Assembly (NCBI GenBank): GCA_001768565.1
Contig: MEOE01000020.1
Span: forward strand, 1 to 64,000
DNA length: 64,000 nucleotides
Direction: 5' to 3'
Origin: Bacteroidetes bacterium GWF2_33_16
GTDB lineage: Bacteria > Bacteroidota > Bacteroidia > Bacteroidales > UBA12077
The notes under the pieces were generated by a model. It was not told where the DNA came from. It was given only the letters and a program-made list of their open reading frames with translations, and searched no databases. The position numbers and the translations under genes were made by a program. Positions within the stretch are counted from its first letter, which is position 1. Every line of letters starts with the position of its first letter. This document shows positions 8,733 to 19,500 of this stretch, piece by piece.

Positions 8733-8766
8733 AATCCCCCCAATTTGTTGGTGGGGATTTTTTTTC
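8733..8766 (+). terminator. Intrinsic terminator after repeat protein 1
   Basis: The arms AATCCCC and GGGGATT, with further partial pairing of the loop, are followed by T8 at 8758-8765. It isolates the first repeat-protein gene from its paralog, so the two are separate transcription units. Confidence 0.85.
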
Positions 8767-8806
8767 TGATAAATCACACAAAATTTATAAAAAAATACAA
8801 AATTTA

Positions 8807-8845
8807 ATTTCTTCATTTTCGCTTCATCTTTACATGTTATCTTTG
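8807..8845 (+). promoter_or_regulatory. Promoter of the second repeat-protein gene
   Basis: The 21-bp block identical to 7931-7951 is followed, after the same spacing, by TATCTTTG (8838-8845), a Bacteroidota -7 box. Conservation of this element while the surrounding gap has diverged supports a shared regulatory input for both paralogs. Confidence 0.65.
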
Positions 8846-8896
8846 TACTAAGAAAATAATAATACAATAAGAAATAACTAAATGGAGGATAAGATC

Positions 8897-9406
8897 ATGA
8901 AAACTATTTTAACATTTGCCTTAATTCTTGCAATAAGCTTTGCAGGATTTGCTCAGGAAGAAGTAAAAGAGCAAAAGCAAGAACAAACAAAAACTCAGGT
9001 TAAAGAGCAAACAAAAACTCAAAACCAAGAGCAGGTAAAAACCGAAACACAGGTTAAAGAACAAACCCAAGCCAAAGAGCAGATTCGTAAGGAAGACGGT
9101 ACTGGCGAACAAGTAAGAACTCAAACAAGAGAAGAAGCCGGAAAAGAAGGCGAAACTGGTGTTCAAACTAAAACCCAAACTAGAGAACAAATTCGCAAGG
9201 AAGATGGAACTGGTAATCAGGTAAGAACTCAAACAAGGGAACAAGCTCAAACACAAGAAGTAAAAGCTGTTCCTGAAGCTCAACAAAATCAGAAACAAAT
9301 TAAGAAAGCACAAAAAGAACAATCAAAAGTTCAGAAACAAAATTCAAAACAAATGTCGAAACGCAATCAGGATGCTGTAAAAAAGCAAAACCGTAGAGGA
9401 AGATAA
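8897..9406 (+). CDS. Secreted K/E/Q/T-rich tandem-repeat protein (paralog 2)
   Basis: This 169-residue paralog of the preceding gene has an almost identical signal peptide and first 45 mature residues. It has only three complete 18-residue units (from 9065) plus a degenerate fourth, and a different Lys/Gln/Arg-rich tail (QNQKQIKKAQKEQ, then KKQNRRGR). The Shine-Dalgarno GGAGG again precedes the ATG. The pair arose by tandem duplication that included the promoter; repeat copy number then changed in one copy. High sequence identity at the 5' ends contrasts with divergent 3' ends. Function unknown. A disordered, highly charged secreted polypeptide could bind ions, polyanions or envelope surfaces, but that is inference. 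Confidence 0.8.
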   Translation: MKTILTFALILAISFAGFAQEEVKEQKQEQTKTQVKEQTKTQNQEQVKTETQVKEQTQAKEQIRKEDGTGEQVRTQTREEAGKEGETGVQTKTQTREQIRKEDGTGNQVRTQTREQAQTQEVKAVPEAQQNQKQIKKAQKEQSKVQKQNSKQMSKRNQDAVKKQNRRGR

Positions 9407-9424
9407 TCTGGTTCTGAAGAAATA

Positions 9425-9456
9425 ATCCCCAGGTAGTTTTATCTGGGGATAATTTT
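9425..9456 (+). terminator. Intrinsic terminator after repeat protein 2
   Basis: An 8-bp stem (ATCCCCAG / CTGGGGAT) with a 10-nt loop is followed by an AT-rich tail with a short T-run. Confidence 0.7.
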
Positions 9457-9538
9457 GTAAATTCGATTCAGAATAGATTAATAGCACTTTACAATTATTT
9501 TTTTATTGCAGCTTAATAATACTTTAATCTCTAATTTT

Positions 9539-10387
9539 ATGAAAATCAATTCTATTCTAGTTTTTAGCTTACTTTTAATTTCCAAGCTATTATTTGGTCA
9601 AAACTCTATCGATAGCACTAACATTGCTAATTCGGAAGACGATAATTACAGCTCAGTTATGTTTAATGTGAGCTATACGAACAATAACCTTGAAAACCTT
9701 TCGGGTATAACAGAAAAGTTACCTACTATTTTTGCTAATACTTCCTTTTTTCATAAATCGGGGCTATATGCAGGGGCAAATTATTCAAAGTCGTTTGGAG
9801 ATTCTATTGAAGCATATGAATATAGCTTACAGGCAGGTTTCCAAAAATATTTTACAAACGGATTCGATATTGATTTAAGTTATAGCTGGCACAATTTCTC
9901 GGGAGACTCGTTGCTTGAAGGAATAAACTATGACCATTCGTTAGATTTGTTAATGGGTTTAGAATTAAGTAAATTTTATTTATCTGGTGGTGCATCGTAT
10001 AAACTTGGAACAACAAAAAATCTCTTTGCAGAAGTCGGTTTAGCAAGATTTTTCCAAATAAACAAGATTTTTTCCAAACATGATGTACTTATGATAAATC
10101 CGGGAATTTCTGTATCGTTCGGAACCGATTACTGGCTTTATGAAGACATGACTCAAACCGAAAAACAAGCTCTTTTTGCAGATCTCAAAACACAAGGATA
10201 TTCATACGAAAACTTCTCATACGAAGGATTTACAATATATTTACCTGTTAGTTATGGTATAAAGAATATATATCTTACAGGTTCTTGGTTATATAAAATC
10301 CCGGGTAATAAATATGAATACATAGGATGGGAAAATCAATCCGGATTAATGCTTTCATTAACATATTTTTTAAATTTCAATAAATAA
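9539..10387 (+). CDS. Predicted outer-membrane beta-barrel protein upstream of a two-component system
   Basis: The 282-residue protein begins with the signal peptide MKINSILVFSLLLISKLLFG (a TTG 33 bp upstream is less likely). The mature part is rich in alternating aromatic/hydrophobic strands with Gly/Asn/Ser turns, such as AGANYSKSFGDSIEAYEYSL, FDIDLSYSWHNFSGDSL and FYLSGGASYKLGTTKNLFAE. It ends in LMLSLTYFLNFNK, a strand-like C-terminus expected of an outer-membrane barrel. I do not recognise a named family. It ends 1 bp before the response-regulator gene, so the three genes are probably one operon. A role as sensor accessory or target of that two-component system is an inference from position only. 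Confidence 0.7.
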   Translation: MKINSILVFSLLLISKLLFGQNSIDSTNIANSEDDNYSSVMFNVSYTNNNLENLSGITEKLPTIFANTSFFHKSGLYAGANYSKSFGDSIEAYEYSLQAGFQKYFTNGFDIDLSYSWHNFSGDSLLEGINYDHSLDLLMGLELSKFYLSGGASYKLGTTKNLFAEVGLARFFQINKIFSKHDVLMINPGISVSFGTDYWLYEDMTQTEKQALFADLKTQGYSYENFSYEGFTIYLPVSYGIKNIYLTGSWLYKIPGNKYEYIGWENQSGLMLSLTYFLNFNK

Positions 10388-10388
10388 A

Positions 10389-11066
10389 ATGAGGGTTTTA
10401 ATAGTTGAAGATGAAAAAGGATTAGCTGCAGAAATTAAGGAGTTTCTTGTAAAAGAAGAGTTTAATTGCGATCTGGCATTAACCGGAAAAGAAGCTTCGG
10501 ATTTAATAGCAATTAATCCGTATGATTTTATTTTACTCGATATTGGTTTACCCGATTACAATGGATTAGATTTAATAAAAGAAGCAAAAAGATCTAATTC
10601 AGAAGCTTATTTCATAGTTATTACTGCCCGGGGCGAGCTCGAAGATAAGATTAAAGGATTTGATCTGGGTGCCGATGATTATCTAGCAAAACCCTTCTCG
10701 TTGCTGGAGTTACTTTCCAGAATACAAGCTATTACACGTCGAAAATTTGGCCACCAGTCATCGATAATACAATTTGGCAACTTTGCCCTTGATACGATTA
10801 AAAAGCACCTGGAATTCGATAATAAAGCCATTGATTTAACCAAGAAGGAATACAAATTGCTTTCTTACCTTGTATTAAACAAAAATCGTGTTTTGGATAG
10901 GCTTCAATTAACAGAACACATTTGGGGCGAATTTTATGAAGATGATTACGATTCGAACTATATTGATGTTCATATAAAAAACATTCGAAAAAAACTGTCA
11001 GAATTTGACGAAACAAACTGGATAAAAACAGTTCGAGGTATTGGTTATAAATTTGAAATAGAATGA
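10389..11066 (+). CDS. OmpR/PhoB-family response regulator
   Basis: The 225-residue protein has a receiver domain (1-118) with the acidic pocket ED (7-8), phospho-acceptor Asp51 in LLDIGLPD, the conserved Thr in ITARGE and Lys in LAKPFS. A winged-helix DNA-binding domain follows (about 125-222: LTKKEYKLLSYLVLNKNRVL, NYIDVHIKNIRKKL, TVRGIGYKFE). This is the standard OmpR layout. The stop overlaps the ATG of the histidine kinase (ATGA), so the pair is translationally coupled. Target genes are not shown by the sequence. The barrel protein directly upstream, and possibly the two repeat-protein genes with matching promoters, are candidates. Confidence 0.95.
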   Translation: MRVLIVEDEKGLAAEIKEFLVKEEFNCDLALTGKEASDLIAINPYDFILLDIGLPDYNGLDLIKEAKRSNSEAYFIVITARGELEDKIKGFDLGADDYLAKPFSLLELLSRIQAITRRKFGHQSSIIQFGNFALDTIKKHLEFDNKAIDLTKKEYKLLSYLVLNKNRVLDRLQLTEHIWGEFYEDDYDSNYIDVHIKNIRKKLSEFDETNWIKTVRGIGYKFEIE

Positions 11067-12391
11067 TGAATTTACCCAAGCTAAAATTTAAAAGTAAGCT
11101 CGCCTTATTTAATGCCCTATCAAAAATAATTATTGTAACCGCATTGCTTTTTATAGTGCCATGGATTGTTGGAGAAATAACCATTCGCGATACCGATGAT
11201 CTGCTGATAAGAAAGCTCGACCAGGTAATTGAGCTGGTTGATAGTTTGGGAATTGATGAATATATAAATATGGATGCCGAAATTAAAGCTTTTGGTAGTT
11301 ACAATATTTTAAAGGAAGAATTTATTGCAATTGAGCAACTAGATAAAGACACAAGCATTGATGTTATTGAATATTCGCAACGCATTATCGATAATGAGTT
11401 AGTGGAATACAGGGTTTTAAGTTATTCGATTGTAAAAAACGGGAATTCGTACTTAATCGAGATTGGACGAAGTATTACTACCATAAATCGTTTTGAGCAA
11501 AATCTAAAACGTTTCGCATTTCTATTTTTATTGTTAATCATTTTAATAACTTTTATTGCCGATGTATCCTTTATTCAATACCTTTTAAACCCTTTTGAGC
11601 AAATTGTAAAGAAATTAAAAAACACCAATCATCCATCTTCGTTTGATTATACAACGGTAAATACAAAAACCCATGATTTTGCGTATCTGGATGAAACGAT
11701 TCAGGGATTAATGCACAAAATAGAAGATGCTTTTAATAATGAGCGCGAATATATAAGCAATGTTTCGCATGAACTCCTCACTCCTATTAGTATTATTCAA
11801 AGTAAGCTTGATAATATTTTGTCAGATAAAACAATTCCCGACACAGATTTGTTGAAAATTATGGATTCGAAACACACATTAGGCAGGCTAACCAAAATGG
11901 TTCGAACACTTTTAATGATGTCTCGAATAGAAAATGAGGAATATCTTTTAACCGAAAAAGTTAATCTGAATACTATTGTTAATAATGTAGCCGAAGAAAT
12001 TGAAGATAAAATAGAAGCAAAAGAGTTGGAACTAAAAATTAGTTTAAACAACTCAATTCAAGCGATTAATGGGAATGAAAATCTTTTATTTATTTTGATT
12101 TACAATTTGATTAATAATGCCATTCGATATACACAAAAAGGTTATATTAAAATTGAAACTGCATTGGTTAATCAAAGAGTAGTTCTAATTGTATCTGATA
12201 CAGGAATTGGAATATTACCTGAGAATTTGCCACATATATTTTCACGCTTCAGAAATTTTAGCAACCAAAAAGATAGCTTTGGATTAGGATTAGCACTAGC
12301 TAAGAAAATTTGTGATTATCATAAAATTGAAATTGAGGTTACTTCGAAAATTGATCAAGGAACTGCGTTTACTCTTACTTTTAAGAAATAA
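11063..12391 (+). CDS. Membrane sensor histidine kinase
   Basis: The 442-residue partner of the preceding response regulator has TM1 at about 15-35 (IIIVTALLFIVPWIVG), an extracytoplasmic sensor of about 110 residues, and TM2 at about 148-170 (FLFLLLIILITFIADVSF). The H-box is YISNVSHELLTP (His236). The ATPase domain has the N-box LIYNLINNAIRYT, G1 VSDTGIGI, an F-like box (FSRF) and G2 SFGLGLALAKKI. It autophosphorylates on His and transfers phosphate to the regulator. No clear HAMP consensus is visible between TM2 and the H-box, although a linker of the right length is present. The ligand is unknown. Confidence 0.94.
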   Translation: MMNLPKLKFKSKLALFNALSKIIIVTALLFIVPWIVGEITIRDTDDLLIRKLDQVIELVDSLGIDEYINMDAEIKAFGSYNILKEEFIAIEQLDKDTSIDVIEYSQRIIDNELVEYRVLSYSIVKNGNSYLIEIGRSITTINRFEQNLKRFAFLFLLLIILITFIADVSFIQYLLNPFEQIVKKLKNTNHPSSFDYTTVNTKTHDFAYLDETIQGLMHKIEDAFNNEREYISNVSHELLTPISIIQSKLDNILSDKTIPDTDLLKIMDSKHTLGRLTKMVRTLLMMSRIENEEYLLTEKVNLNTIVNNVAEEIEDKIEAKELELKISLNNSIQAINGNENLLFILIYNLINNAIRYTQKGYIKIETALVNQRVVLIVSDTGIGILPENLPHIFSRFRNFSNQKDSFGLGLALAKKICDYHKIEIEVTSKIDQGTAFTLTFKK

Positions 12392-12654
12392 TATTTAGCT
12401 TACTGTTGGCATTTTTTTATAATTAAAGAAAAAAAACAAAAGGGCTAAACTATTACTCTGCGATTCTGGTTTTTTAACTCTTTATAAAGAACAAACAACT
12501 TTCATTCTAACATTCTGTTTATTAATCACCTAAAAAACATCAATCATCAAAAAGTACAAACCCAAAGAGGCGTTATTGAGTATAAATAATTGGTAAACAT
12601 ATACTAAAATGATGAAATAATTTTATAACTTACTTTTTTAAAACCAAAAATTTG

Positions 12655-15456
12655 ATGGGCAAGGGTAGTTTACATATTGAACCCACGACGAAACATCAGG
12701 AGCAGCTTAGAATATTAAGCCAGTCTTTATCTGATTTAAACAATATTGAAACCCCTGAAGATGTATTTAAACATATAGCCAAATTGCTTGGATCCTATTT
12801 CGACAATACCATTGTTTTGGTGCTTACTATTAATGAAAATAAAAAAATTGTTGAATTTAAAGCATTAAGTGGAGTAGAGAAGTCTCTTATAAACACCTTA
12901 TCAAAAACACTAAATTATAGTCCATTAGGGAAAAAATACAATCTAAATCCCGATCATATATGCTATTTTAAACAGGGGAAAATAATTGAATTAGAAAAGG
13001 GATTAAATGAGTTTGTTTCTGATGGCTTCCCCAGAACAGTAATAAATACAGTTCAAAAGCTTCTTAATGTAAATAAGGTATATACTATTGGTATTAATAA
13101 AGATGATAAATTGTTTGCGGCCATTCATTTTTTCACACTTGGAAACAAAATAATAACTGAGTATGATTTTGTTGAATCATTGGCTAAACAAACAGGAATT
13201 ATGGTTCACCGTATTCAATTGCGAAATGAATTGCAAACCAGTGAGAAAAATTTTCGCTCATTAGCAAATCAATTACCAGTTGGTATTTACAGAACATCAC
13301 CCGATGGAAAAATTCTATTTGCAAATAGTGCTTTAGCGAGAATGCTTGAGTATGATATAGATGAGTTATTTAGTGTACAAGCTTTTGATTTATATTCTGA
13401 TTTAGAAGAAAGGGAAAAAGAAATTAAATCGCTAAGTAGTATTTGTGAATCTTCTGTTACAAAAGAAATCAGATTAAAAACAAAAACTGGGAAAATCATT
13501 ATTGTAAATGACATTGTTCATGTTGTTTGCGATAAAGCTGGCAATATTCTTTATTACGATGGTGTTCTTGAAGACATTACCTCTAAAAAGAAAGCAGAAA
13601 TAGCATTGCGCGAAAGCGAAGAAAAATACAGATACATTGCAGAGAATGTAAACGATTATATTTGGACTCTAAACAAAGATTTTAACATCACTTATATAAG
13701 TCCATCCATAAGAAATATTTTAGGCTATACTGCCGAAGAAGCTATGAAATGGAAAATAGAAGAGTTTTTAAAACAGGAATCAGTAAAAATAATTAAAGAA
13801 GGATTAATAAAAAGGAAGGAAAATAATTTAAAAGGGATTATTGATGATACTCAAAAATTTTGGGAATTTCAATTAAAGCATAAGAATGGGTCAATGGTAT
13901 GGATTGAAATGTCGACCAATCCGGTTTATAATGAGAATAAAGAATTTATAGGCCTTATAGGGGTTAACCGCGATATAAGCGAACGCAAGAAGACACAAAT
14001 TCAATTAAATGAAAGTCAGGCTAGATATAAGATTCTTACAGATTTAACAATCGAAGGAATTGTTATTCACAATAATGGAATAATTGTTGACACAAATCCT
14101 TCACTCCAAAAGATGGTTGGAGCAACTGAAGAATACTTGAAAGGTAAAAGTATATTTGAATTTATACAATCAGAATCACAAGATATTGCAAAACAAAGAA
14201 TAGATTCAAAAACACCAGCAACATACGAGGCTATACTTTTCAGAAAAGATAAAAGTACTTTTCCTGCTGAGCTTGAAGTAAAAAATGTAGTTATTGATAA
14301 TAAGAAACTTAGAGTTGTAGCAGTTAGAGATATTACCGAGCGCAAAATAGCCGAAAAGGAGATACTAAAACTTTCGGCAGCTGTTACTCAAAGTCCTGTA
14401 TCTATTGTAATTACAGACATTAAAGGACACATTGAATATGTTAATCCGTATTTTACCCGAATTACAGGATATACATATAATGAAGTTATTGGAAAAAATC
14501 CGAGGATTTTAAAATCTGGTTATACCTCACCCGATGAGTATGAAATTTTATGGAAAACCATTACATCAGGAGGAATGTGGAAAGGTGAATTTCATAATCG
14601 ACGAAAAGATGGAACATTATACTGGGAGCTGGCGACTGTATCACCAATTATAGATGAAACGGGAAAAATCATTCAATATATTGCCGTAAAAGAAGATATT
14701 ACTGCCCGAAAAGAAGCAGAAGACGCCCTAAAGAAATCGGAGAAAGAACTCAAGCATGCTAATGCGACTAAGGATCTATTTTTCTCAATAATTGCACATG
14801 ACTTAAAAGGACCTATTGGAAATTTTGTTCAGTTTCTGGAGCTAATTACCGAAAAAGCATCAGAGTATACCGAATCTGAAAAAGATGATATTATTAAGAC
14901 TTTGTTCGACTTATCGATTAAAACAAATGATTTACTCGAGGATCTGCTGCTATGGTCAAGAATTCAGATGAACAAGATTGACTTATCGCCCGAAAAACAT
15001 AATCTGAAACAAATTCTTAGTTCATCGATGAGAATCGTTAATGAAAATGCTAAAAAGAAAGAGATTGAAATTATTAATCTTGTAGATGAGAATATCAGTT
15101 TTTTTGCTAACGACACATCTGTTAAAACCATTCTACGAAATTTATTGTCGAATGCTATTAAATTTTCGCATAGAAATACGAAAGTTACTGTTAATGCCAT
15201 AAACTATAACCAGCAAGATAAATTTATTGAAATAACTATAACCGATAAAGGTGTAGGAATACCAAAAGACGAAATTCATAAATTATTTAAAATTGAAACC
15301 AATGTATCGACCTACGGTACCGAAAAAGAAAAAGGTACAGGATTAGGACTAATTCTATGCCGCGAACTTGTCGAAAAAAATAGTGGTAGAATATGGGTCG
15401 AAAGCACTGAAAACATTGGTAGTGTGTTTCATTTTACTCTTCCCGCCACAAGCTAA
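12655..15456 (+). CDS. Soluble multi-PAS sensor histidine kinase
   Basis: The 933-residue protein has no membrane segments. Order: a GAF-like N-terminal domain (about 15-185); four PAS/PAC modules (about 190-315, 318-445, 446-565, 570-700), shown by repeats such as SEEKYRYIAENVNDYIW, DGTLYWELATVSPI and GVNRDISERKK-type PAC ends; then the H-box FFSIIAHDLKGPIG (His715); and a C-terminal ATPase domain with ILRNLLSNAIKFS, ITDKGVGI and KGTGLGLILC. It is a cytoplasmic kinase that could sense redox, light or small ligands through the PAS domains. No response regulator is adjacent in the same unit, so it is an orphan kinase here. The ATG at 12655 is preferred over a TTG at 12652. The 263-bp gap upstream is AT-rich and shows no clear element. 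Confidence 0.93.
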   Translation: MGKGSLHIEPTTKHQEQLRILSQSLSDLNNIETPEDVFKHIAKLLGSYFDNTIVLVLTINENKKIVEFKALSGVEKSLINTLSKTLNYSPLGKKYNLNPDHICYFKQGKIIELEKGLNEFVSDGFPRTVINTVQKLLNVNKVYTIGINKDDKLFAAIHFFTLGNKIITEYDFVESLAKQTGIMVHRIQLRNELQTSEKNFRSLANQLPVGIYRTSPDGKILFANSALARMLEYDIDELFSVQAFDLYSDLEEREKEIKSLSSICESSVTKEIRLKTKTGKIIIVNDIVHVVCDKAGNILYYDGVLEDITSKKKAEIALRESEEKYRYIAENVNDYIWTLNKDFNITYISPSIRNILGYTAEEAMKWKIEEFLKQESVKIIKEGLIKRKENNLKGIIDDTQKFWEFQLKHKNGSMVWIEMSTNPVYNENKEFIGLIGVNRDISERKKTQIQLNESQARYKILTDLTIEGIVIHNNGIIVDTNPSLQKMVGATEEYLKGKSIFEFIQSESQDIAKQRIDSKTPATYEAILFRKDKSTFPAELEVKNVVIDNKKLRVVAVRDITERKIAEKEILKLSAAVTQSPVSIVITDIKGHIEYVNPYFTRITGYTYNEVIGKNPRILKSGYTSPDEYEILWKTITSGGMWKGEFHNRRKDGTLYWELATVSPIIDETGKIIQYIAVKEDITARKEAEDALKKSEKELKHANATKDLFFSIIAHDLKGPIGNFVQFLELITEKASEYTESEKDDIIKTLFDLSIKTNDLLEDLLLWSRIQMNKIDLSPEKHNLKQILSSSMRIVNENAKKKEIEIINLVDENISFFANDTSVKTILRNLLSNAIKFSHRNTKVTVNAINYNQQDKFIEITITDKGVGIPKDEIHKLFKIETNVSTYGTEKEKGTGLGLILCRELVEKNSGRIWVESTENIGSVFHFTLPATS

Positions 15457-15586
15457 AAATATATTTTAGCAACTCTAGACTATACTTCGACTGGTCATAA
15501 ACCATCATTTGGTAGTGATATTAGATGATTAAATATTAAATACTTAAATACTTCTCCTCAATATATGACCGCCTAGCATAATCCTT

Positions 15587-16570
15587 TTAAAATGTTGGAC
15601 AAGGTAAAGCTGCCATTTTCTTCTTCTTGTTACTTAAACGTTGAACATCAAATCTATAAGAAAGAGATATTTCATGTGCTCCTCCTGTTGTAGATAACAA
15701 TCGAGACAAGGTAATATCATAGCTATAATTAATGAGGATATCTTTAACTGTAACACCAGCAAGCAATACAATAGCATTAATATTAAACGATTCGTTAATT
15801 CCAGGCGAGCCCCTTAACCATACACCAACGCGATAGGGCTCACGTTCAAAATTTGTACCTAAATCAAACTGATGAAATCCTGCCTGTGTTTTATATAAAA
15901 ATGATAGCGAGAAAAACCTGTCAACTTGCGATCTAACCCTTTTAAACAATTCGAATTTTGCACCACCATAAACTACAATCTTAAGCGATGGATAGGTATT
16001 ATCATAAGATATCTGTTTATTTAATGCCATAAGGTGGTCACCAGTAGCTCCAAACCAATATTTCGACGTGTATGCTAAAGCTGAAACAGCAAAATCGTAA
16101 TGCTGAACTTGTTCTTTGTCGAGAACCTCAACTGATGTTGGAGAGCTTCTCGATAATTGATCAGCAAACTCAAGGCTCGAATAATCAATATTCTGAATAT
16201 GAGTGGCAGCAAAAATACCGGGTCGAATATTAAGTTCGTTATTAATTTTTATGGTATAGTTATATGAAAGGCCAATACTGGTATTATTATATACACCACC
16301 TTCCTGATTTCTAACTACAATAGCTCCGATTCCACTTTTGTAATCACGTATATAATGATCAATAGAAAAAGCATAGGTAATATAAGCGTTCGGAAGATTT
16401 GCCCATTGGTTTCTATAAATAGATGTTACTCTCATCTGTTCGGTAGCTCCAGCTAACGAAGGACTTAAATAAATTGGGAATGCATAAAACTGCGAAAAGT
16501 AAGTATCTTGTGCTTTTAAAGTCCAACTTATTAGAAAGAAAAAAACAATGGTTAATTTTATATTTTTCAT
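15587..16570 (-). CDS. PorP/SprF-family type IX secretion outer-membrane protein
   Basis: This 327-residue protein has the signal peptide MKNIKLTIVFFFLISWTLKA and the family start QDTYFSQFYAFPIYLSPSLAG, diagnostic of PorP/SprF. The rest consists of amphipathic beta strands of a roughly 14-stranded barrel (GIGAIVVRNQEGGVYNNTSI, YRVGVWLRGSPG, HEISLSYRFDVQRL). SprF in Flavobacterium johnsoniae is needed for secretion and attachment of the giant adhesin SprB, and sprF lies directly downstream of sprB. The same order is seen here: the gene begins 17 bp after the giant adhesin and should be its dedicated export or anchoring partner. The gene is complete. Confidence 0.95.
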   Translation of the reverse strand: MKNIKLTIVFFFLISWTLKAQDTYFSQFYAFPIYLSPSLAGATEQMRVTSIYRNQWANLPNAYITYAFSIDHYIRDYKSGIGAIVVRNQEGGVYNNTSIGLSYNYTIKINNELNIRPGIFAATHIQNIDYSSLEFADQLSRSSPTSVEVLDKEQVQHYDFAVSALAYTSKYWFGATGDHLMALNKQISYDNTYPSLKIVVYGGAKFELFKRVRSQVDRFFSLSFLYKTQAGFHQFDLGTNFEREPYRVGVWLRGSPGINESFNINAIVLLAGVTVKDILINYSYDITLSRLLSTTGGAHEISLSYRFDVQRLSNKKKKMAALPCPTF

Positions 16571-16587
16571 TTTTTATCCTCCTTCTA

Positions 16588-19500
16588 TTATTTTCTGATT
16601 ATTAAAACAGTTCCAACTTTCTTAAATTGTCGGCCATTGTTTAATTTCCCAGTAACCTTCCATACATATACACCTTCATTAACCAATTTATTATCATAAT
16701 ATCCATCCCATCCTATAGTAACATCCTTACTTTCAAATAGAAAAACGCCCCATTTATTAAAAATCTCTAAATGATATTCGGCAATACCCTCTCCTATTGG
16801 ATAAAACACATCATTACTAAAATCGTTTACATCATAAACTCCACCTGATGGTCCGTTCGAATTTGGAGTAAATGCATTTGGAAATTGAATAAATCCAATA
16901 TCGAAAACTTCAACACCATCTTCGAGTAAATAACTATCATAGCAACCATTTTCAGACCAAGCTTCGATTAATATATCGTAAACACCCTCACTTGTATATT
17001 TATGTTTAGGATCTTTTTCAGTTGATGTTATACTATCGCCAAAGTTCCATTTATATATTGAGGCATCTTTAGATGTATTAATAAATATTGCATTTTCATC
17101 GGGTATGTAAACCTCTCTGTTAACTACCATAAATGATGCATCAGGCTGTTTATAAACCGTTATAATAGTGTCTTTTGATACTTCTTCACCATCATCACCA
17201 TAAACTATAAGTGTAGCTTTGTAATCTCCGGGTTCATTGTATGTGTGTTGAACAGTAACATCAGTTGATGTTGATCCATCACCAAATTCCCAAAGAAAAC
17301 CAAATTCATCCAATGAGTTATTAATAAAATATACCGTCAATGGAGGACAGCCAGCTGAACTTGTTACTACAAAACTAGATATAGGAGGCACATCATAAGT
17401 AACTGATACATCATCATAACTTGTACATCCATTAATAAGCAACGACCATCTAAACGTATTTAATCCAGCGCCCAAATTTGTAACATTCGTAACCGAATTA
17501 TCAGCATCTGAAAAATCACCCGCCCCACCAATAACTGTCCACAAACCCGCTCCTGTTGAAGGATTATTTGCAGCAAGAAGTGTATAAGAAGTACTTACTA
17601 TTTGATCGATTCCAGCATATACTTCTGTTTTATTATTTTTGACAATTACTTCATCGTAAGTTACACATTCATCGTAAGTAATAGTCCAACGGAAAGTATT
17701 TGCTCCGAAACCCATTTCTGTAACCAAAGCGTCATATTTTGAAGGATCGTCGAAAGTACCAGAGCCACTTATTACTGTCCATTGCCCTTGACCAACATAT
17801 GGATCGTTTGCATATAATGATGTTGTTTCACCACAAATTTCAAAATTAATTCCAGCATCTGCTTTATATGGTAAATCGTTTGTAATAACTACATCATCAA
17901 AAGACTCACATCCAGCATTAGTAATTGTCCATCGAATTGTATTTTCACCTGGATTTAATCCAATTACTTGAGTATTATATGTTGTGCTACTTGTAAAGTT
18001 TGCAGCTCCACTTACTAAACTCCACTGCCCTGTTCCATATATAGGAATATTGGCTTGTAAGAAAGTGTTGTCGCCACATATGGTTTGATCAGCGCCGGCA
18101 ATTGCTTTTGTTGGTGAATTATTTGTTACAGTTACAAGATCGTTCGATGAACATTGCCCATTTGCAATAACCCATTTTAATATATTTGTTCCTTTACCTA
18201 AGTTTTTAACCTTTGTATTATATTGATTATTATTAACAAAAGTTGCAGATCCCTGAACAACTGACCATTGACCAGTTCCAAAATTTGGAGTATTTGCATA
18301 AAGAATAGTAGAATCAACACAAATAGACTGATCAATACCAGCATTACTTATTTCAGTTGAGTTATTAGATATTACCACTTCGTCGGTAGAAAAACAATTT
18401 CCATTTGTAATAGTCCAACGTAAAGTGTTAACACCATAACTAAGATTAGTGATTGGACTAGCAGAACTATCGGGGAACAGAATATTAGCCGAACCACTTA
18501 ATACAGACCAAACTCCATCTCCCTTAAATGGTGTATTTCCTTGCAGTATTGTATTATTTGCACATAATGACTGGTCGGGGCCAGCAAATGCATCAGTTGG
18601 TAAATTATTAGCAATAACTACATCATCATAAGAGATACATATTTCATTTGTGATAGTCCAGCGTAAAATATTGCTACCCTGATCTAATGAATTCACTCGT
18701 GTATCGGGTTGTCCTGCGTCTTCGAAGCTTGCCGATCCAGAACCACCAAGAATAGACCACATACCAGTGCCTGCTTCAGGATTATTGGCATCCAAAATAG
18801 TAGTTTCGGAACAAATTTCCTGATCTAAGCCTGCAGTTGCAACAACTAAAGCATTATTTATTGTAACCTCATCTAATTTAATACATCCATTATATGTTAC
18901 TGTCCATCTAAACACATTTACTCCCTGGTTCAAGTTAGTAACTTTTGTTGTAGCCAGATTTACATTTTCGATAACAGCCGAACCACTTTGGATAGACCAT
19001 ATTCCTGTTCCATAAATCGGTGTGCTTCCTGCTAAATATATTGAATCGTAACAAATTACCTTATTTGCACCTGCATTTGCATTGGATGGCTCGTTGTTAA
19101 CTATAGTTATCTCATCGTATGATTTACAGCCATTATTAACAATTGTCCAGCGTAATATATTTGTATCAGGAGCTAAATGAGTAACAAGGTTTCCAGTAAA
19201 ATTTGCGGCTCCACTAATAACACTCCACTCACCTGTTCCAATAGAAGGTGTATTTGGATTTAAAGTAACTGTATTGGTACATATTGACTGATCCAATCCT
19301 GCTTCAGCAGTTGTTGGTGAATTGTTTGTAATCTTAACTTGATCGGTAGATGAACAAGATTTATTATTAATTGTCCATTTGAAGATATTCTCACCTTGAG
19401 CCAGGTTTGTAACTTTAGTATTATAAATTGTATCATTTACAAATAGTCCTGAGCCACTAATTATTGTCCATTTTCCAGAACCTATTATTGGGTTATTTGC

